Of a DNA stretch of 64,000 nt, positions 62,626-64,000 are shown piece by piece. The DNA is from Phytophthora quininea (lineage: Eukaryota; Oomycota; Peronosporomycetes; Peronosporales; Peronosporaceae), in the NCBI GenBank assembly GCA_011947345.1, contig JAAVTG010000214.1, forward strand, positions 1 to 64,000, in the 5' to 3' direction. The notes beneath the pieces are model-generated. The model had not been told where the DNA came from, did not search any database, and saw nothing but the letters and a program-made list of their open reading frames with translations. The position numbers and the translations under genes were made by a program. Within the stretch, counting starts at the first letter, position 1, and each line of letters starts with the position of its first letter.

Positions 62626-62967
62626 CGTGGACGCGTCATCAGTGAGGTCGGCGTGACCTTCACTGTGTGGTACCGCAATCATTCCTGTGATTACGGACGG
62701 TGTTTACGTCACAGTGATTACGCCATGATTGTGGGTACAGGATTGTGGGTACCTATTGTGGGTGCAAGATTGTAGGTACAGGATGGGCATCGATGTGGCG
62801 TTCTCTGATTGGGTAAGGTAACTGTGTATCCAGTAGAGAATCCAGTAGGGTGTATCCAGTAAAGGATACCCAGTAGCAGGCTTAGAGGTAGCACGCGGTT
62901 GCGAACTAAGGACCTGAATCGAATCACTTTGCATTTTGCCAACTACTGCTCAAGTGCTCTTCCTTTT
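62580..62967 (+). repeat. Copia LTR 6 (outer, dimer 2)
   Basis: 388 bp. Variants C, A (62,794), G (62,694); it shares A at the middle site with outer LTR 4. Followed by GTCTT. Confidence 0.95.
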
Positions 62968-62991
62968 GTCTTGCCGCTCGGTGCGAAAGTC

Positions 62992-63678
62992 ATGATGGCT
63001 GCAGCAGTGAGGCGATCGTCTCGTAAGCGCCGCAACCGGCGCCCAGAACCATATCCTGTACCCGTTTGTCCCCTGCCTCAAGAGAACCCATACATTGTGC
63101 TGCATGAAGGAAGATCGCTGTCTCCAGGTCACTCGCCGCAAGAGACCCCGCTGTGTGAAGAAACCACACCGAGTTGTGAGCGAATGCTGCTCCAACAGTC
63201 CGTGCTGGATGAAGAGGATCCACTGCTTGGGCAGATTCATACCCGTGAAGAGACCGTGCTGCGCCAAGAAACTTCACCGCGCCAAGATCCCTCTCTGCCC
63301 CAAGAGCTCGATCCAAGTGCGGAGGGGCCGAAGCTTGAAGAGACCACGCTGCTTCACGCGTGCTTGCGGCAAGAATATCCGATAGATGAAGAGTTCCCGC
63401 CACCTCAAGTGTACCTGCCTGAGGGAGTCCCGGTCGGTGAAGAGAATTTGGTGCGGCAAGTAAGCCACCAGCTACATAGAGAGTCTCTGCTGCCTGAAGA
63501 TGTGACATTGCCTGGAGAGAACTCGCCGCCTCCAGCGAGATTATTCCCGCGTCGTGTGAGCCTACTAGAACATGACATTTCTCGTTCTGCGGAGACGTTT
63601 CAATCACCGATGCAGACGTTGACGCAAGAACAGCTTTCGTCCTCAACGACGGAGAACCGGTATCAATTAGTTGTGTGA
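62992..63678 (+). CDS. Hexapeptide-repeat protein, unknown function
   Basis: ATG at 62,992 (a second at 62,995), 228 codons, TGA at 63,678. The N-terminus is basic (RRSSRKRRNRRPEP). From about 63,139 it is an imperfect 18-bp tandem repeat encoding (Q/E)E-x-x-x-x units: QETPLC EETTPS, EETVLR QETSPR, EETTLL, EENLVR. Roughly twenty units are recognisable to about 63,540. No signal peptide, membrane span or known domain is seen. The opposite strand is also open over nearly the same span (63,682-62,990), rich in Leu/Ala. Copia dimer 2 inserted 24 bp upstream of the ATG, so any promoter is now displaced by 9.4 kb. It could be a host gene 3' part or a protein-like minisatellite. Confidence 0.5.
   Translation: MMAAAVRRSSRKRRNRRPEPYPVPVCPLPQENPYIVLHEGRSLSPGHSPQETPLCEETTPSCERMLLQQSVLDEEDPLLGQIHTREETVLRQETSPRQDPSLPQELDPSAEGPKLEETTLLHACLRQEYPIDEEFPPPQVYLPEGVPVGEENLVRQVSHQLHRESLLPEDVTLPGENSPPPARLFPRRVSLLEHDISRSAETFQSPMQTLTQEQLSSSTTENRYQLVV
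63139..63540 (+). repeat. 18-bp imperfect tandem repeat (minisatellite)
   Basis: Units begin CAAGA or GAAGA and keep an 18-bp period over most of the span (for example CAAGAGACCCCGCTGTGT followed by GAAGAAACCACACCGAGT), with a few units shortened by 3 bp, which keeps the frame. Confidence 0.7.
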
Positions 63679-63701
63679 CCAATTGTTAAAGCAACAATTG
63701 G
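63679..63701. other. Perfect 9-bp hairpin just after the stop codon
   Basis: CCAATTGTT and AACAATTGG with a 5-nt loop, starting at the base after the TGA. It may affect RNA 3'-end structure; no T-run follows and eukaryotic relevance is unclear. Confidence 0.3.
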
Positions 63702-63860
63702 ACAGCGTGACACATCCGGCAACACTTTAGATGATCTTGTCGTCAATGGAGACACATTCAGTTCAATCTTGCAGAAACTCTGGGACCAGTATTCCCCCGC
63801 GTAAAATGCAAAGCGTAAAGACTGATCAGATCTGGTCCACAGAGCAACCTACTGTTGACG
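63702..63860 (+). other. Short coding-like tail, unrecognised
   Basis: A reading near 63,730-63,800 (LDDLVVNGDTFSSILQKLWD) looks protein-like and then stops. It may be the start of another gene or transposon ORF, interrupted by the copia LTR at 63,861. Confidence 0.3.
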
Positions 63861-64000
63861 AAAAGGAAGAGCACTTGAGCAGTAGTTGGCAAAATGCAAA
63901 GTGATTCGATTCAGGTCCTTAGTTCGCAACCGCGTGCTACCTCTAAGCCTGCTACTGGGTATCCTTTACTGGATACACCCTACTGGATTCTCTACTGGAT
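63861..64000 (-). repeat. Copia LTR 7, cut by the window edge
   Basis: Starts AAAAGGAAGAGCACTTGAGC and matches the first 140 bp of LTR 2 as given on the plus strand, so another minus-orientation copia insertion begins here. Flanking bases are GTTGACG. Confidence 0.95.

Larger units (their letters stand above)
53549..62967 (+). mobile_element. Ty1/copia retrotransposon tandem dimer 2
   Basis: Same family as dimer 1 in the opposite orientation: extra 52 bp, LTR, 4,102-bp internal region, LTR, 4,101-bp internal region, LTR, flanked by GTCTT on both sides. No duplication surrounds the middle LTR. Its different target sequence shows it is an insertion independent of dimer 1. Confidence 0.95.

Noticed and set aside
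39749..62967. The two copia dimers as one inverted duplication of a genomic segment
   Set aside because: Each has its own target duplication and different flanks, and dimer 2 alone has the 52-bp extra piece. Independent insertions explain this better.
63139..63540. CRISPR-like array
   Set aside because: The repeats are contiguous 18-bp imperfect units without unique spacers, in eukaryotic DNA.
62990..63682. 230-codon minus-strand ORF through the hexapeptide repeat
   Set aside because: Both strands are open because of the 18-bp period. The plus strand has an ATG pair, a basic N-terminus and a more regular repeat, so plus is preferred, without certainty.

Overview
The window looks like repeat-rich nuclear DNA of an oomycete, most likely a Phytophthora-type genome. 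This rests on the element types (Ty3/gypsy elements with a second RNase H or a chromodomain, Ty1/copia, hAT, Tc1/mariner, a C48/Ulp1-type relic), fairly GC-rich coding DNA and one short 73-nt GT-AG intron with a TACTAAT-like branch site. No bacterial signals are present. Nearly everything is transposable element. The only candidate non-transposon gene is a hexapeptide-repeat ORF near the right end.

Layout. (1) About 1-17,290: a minus-strand Ty3/gypsy element (element 1) with gag, protease, RT, two RNase H domains, integrase and chromodomain. It is followed by a spliced, coiled-coil ORF on the opposite strand. Its 5' LTR and primer binding site are at 16.6-17.3 kb; its 3' LTR lies outside the window. 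(2) 6,986-12,742: element 2, a complete LTR element inserted in element 1 between protease and RT (target duplication CATC). It has gag, an antisense ORF and a multi-membrane-span ORF but no pol. (3) 17.6-20.8 kb: a lone LTR and a decayed relic with a C48 cysteine-peptidase signature. (4) About 20.9-25.4 kb: element 4, a decayed gypsy element with chromodomain integrase, truncated in its protease by element 3. (5) 25,420-36,815: element 3, a relative of element 2 that still has pol, with gag, protease-RT-RNase H, integrase, an antisense ORF and a multi-membrane-span ORF. Its 5' end is missing and it abuts a plus-strand gag fragment (36.8-37.7 kb). (6) 38,955-50,895: an hAT transposase relic split by a 9,370-bp copia insertion. 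(7) 51,070-53,418: a Tc1/mariner element whose left inverted repeat carries a 1,030-bp MITE. (8) 53,549-62,967: a second copia insertion in the opposite orientation. (9) 62,992-63,678: the hexapeptide-repeat ORF. (10) 63,861-64,000: the edge of a further copia LTR.

Two observations stand out. First, both copia insertions are tandem dimers (LTR-internal-LTR-internal-LTR), each with its own 5-bp target duplication, and the outer and middle LTRs differ in a pattern that suggests the dimer itself moved. Second, elements 2 and 3 share an unusual cargo after the gag/pol genes. One part is a sense ORF with several membrane segments that runs into the 3' LTR. The other is an opposite-strand ORF with a conserved AYPW/LWY/YP-VY/FW block and nuclear-localisation-like basic runs. 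I do not recognise this pair of proteins from any named family.

Most coding regions contain single-base frame changes. Some must be real decay (a nonsense codon, a lost catalytic residue), but assembly indels cannot be excluded from sequence alone.
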